Below the pieces are notes generated by a model. The model made no database searches and was not told where the DNA came from. It saw only the letters and a list, made by a program, of their open reading frames with translations. From NCBI GenBank assembly GCA_008933495.1, contig WBUW01000176.1, forward strand, positions 1 to 6,562: a DNA stretch of 6,562 nucleotides, in the 5' to 3' direction. The translations under genes and the position numbers were made by a program. Below are positions 6,253 through 6,562 of this stretch, piece after piece (the stretch's first letter is position 1; every line of letters starts with the position of its first letter). This DNA comes from Pseudorhodoplanes sp. Lineage in GTDB: Bacteria; Pseudomonadota; Alphaproteobacteria; Rhizobiales; Xanthobacteraceae.

Positions 6253-6331
6253 GCGGGACCGTGCACGCAGGGCGGAGCCGCCAGGTACGCCGGGATGATG
6301 GCCTGAGGATTCATTGCCCTCGCCGACCACG

Positions 6332-6348
6332 CGGGCGCCGTGCGCCCG
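6332..6348 (+). terminator. GC-rich stem-loop downstream of the esterase gene
   Basis: CGGGCGC and GCGCCCG form a perfect 7-bp stem around CGT, 80 bp after the esterase stop codon. No T-run follows, so termination is only a possibility. If it does terminate, the downstream dehydrogenase must have its own promoter. Confidence 0.3.
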
Positions 6349-6425
6349 GCCGGTACGCGCCGGCGTTCTGTCGCCGTCGCCATGATCGCGTTGAGCGGCC
6401 GCAATTTCGGGCTTTCAGGTCGCGG

Positions 6426-6431
6426 TATATT
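6426..6431 (+). promoter_or_regulatory. Possible -10 element for the dehydrogenase gene
   Basis: TATATT matches the sigma-70 -10 consensus at 5 of 6 positions and lies in an otherwise GC-rich gap, about 80 bp before the dehydrogenase start. The hexamer 17 bp upstream (near ATTTCG) is a poor -35, so the promoter is only a suggestion. Confidence 0.35.
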
Positions 6432-6511
6432 GATCTAAGGCAGACGGAAACCGGCCGGCCCGTCGCAAAAAACGGTTTTCGTCGCTTTTTCAGATCCGCG
6501 AGAAAGACATC

Positions 6512-6562
6512 ATGCTGAAAGGCAAATCCGCGCTTGTCACCGGCTCGACCAGCGGCATCGGA
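6512..6562 (+). CDS. bdhA: Short-chain dehydrogenase, probable D-3-hydroxybutyrate dehydrogenase (partial)
   Basis: Only the first 17 codons are in the window: MLKGKSALVTGSTSGIG. The TGxxxGIG pattern (residues 10-17) is the NAD(P)-binding glycine motif of classical short-chain dehydrogenases. The whole N-terminus closely resembles D-3-hydroxybutyrate dehydrogenases of alphaproteobacteria, which oxidise 3-hydroxybutyrate to acetoacetate with NAD in the cytoplasm. GAGAAAG about five bases before the ATG is a plausible ribosome binding site. The preceding PHB depolymerase-type esterase supports the assignment, because 3-hydroxybutyrate is the expected product of PHB hydrolysis. The SDR family is near certain; substrate specificity rests on a short match and the neighbour. 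Confidence 0.8.
   Translation, partial: MLKGKSALVTGSTSGIG

Noticed and set aside
4723..6330. A 535-codon open frame on the minus strand, and a 547-codon plus-strand frame at 4875-6518
   Set aside because: Both overlap the well-supported membrane protein and hydrolase genes in other frames. Their translations are rich in Arg, Ala, Gly and His with no domain, as expected from antisense or shifted reading of GC-rich coding DNA.
1..6562. CRISPR array, insertion sequence, prophage or defence island
   Set aside because: No regularly spaced repeats, transposase or integrase motifs, terminal inverted repeats or phage-type genes are visible on either strand.

Overview
The window looks like chromosomal DNA of a GC-rich alphaproteobacterium, most likely a Rhizobiales member of the Bradyrhizobium/Rhodopseudomonas type. 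This rests on overall base composition, the protein style (a DevBCA-type export operon and a 3-hydroxybutyrate dehydrogenase beginning MLKGKSALVTGSTSGIG), and a perfect FNR/FixK-type box. The genus is inference, not proof.

Left part (1-2755, minus strand): a three-gene export operon read right to left. It encodes a HlyD-type membrane fusion adaptor, an FtsX/MacB-fold permease and an ABC ATPase, the last cut by the window's left edge. Adaptor and permease overlap by four bases (GTGA), and one base separates the permease stop from the ATPase start, so the three are almost certainly co-transcribed and translationally coupled. The order adaptor-permease-ATPase is that of cyanobacterial devBCA. 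A perfect TTGAT-N4-ATCAA palindrome at 2742-2755 lies just upstream and suggests control by an FNR/FixK-type regulator, that is, by low oxygen.

Middle (2756-3385): about 530 bp without a convincing gene. It holds a GC-rich stem-loop and an AT-rich stretch leading into an intact tRNA-Arg (anticodon CCT, CCA encoded) on the plus strand.

Right part (3386-6562): a patatin-like phospholipase/esterase (minus strand) converges on the tRNA gene. It diverges, across a 218 bp gap, from a small unrecognised multi-pass membrane protein on the plus strand. Next come an exported alpha/beta-hydrolase of the PHB depolymerase/LpqC family, with a full Ser-Asp-His triad and six cysteines in the mature part, and then the first 17 codons of a short-chain dehydrogenase that is very probably D-3-hydroxybutyrate dehydrogenase. 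The last two genes fit together: the hydrolase would release 3-hydroxybutyrate (or related hydroxy-acid) units outside the cytoplasm and the dehydrogenase would oxidise 3-hydroxybutyrate to acetoacetate inside. Nothing clearly mobile, no CRISPR array and no obviously new defence system is visible. The points most worth a second look are the oxygen-type box before the export operon and the exported hydrolase-dehydrogenase pairing.
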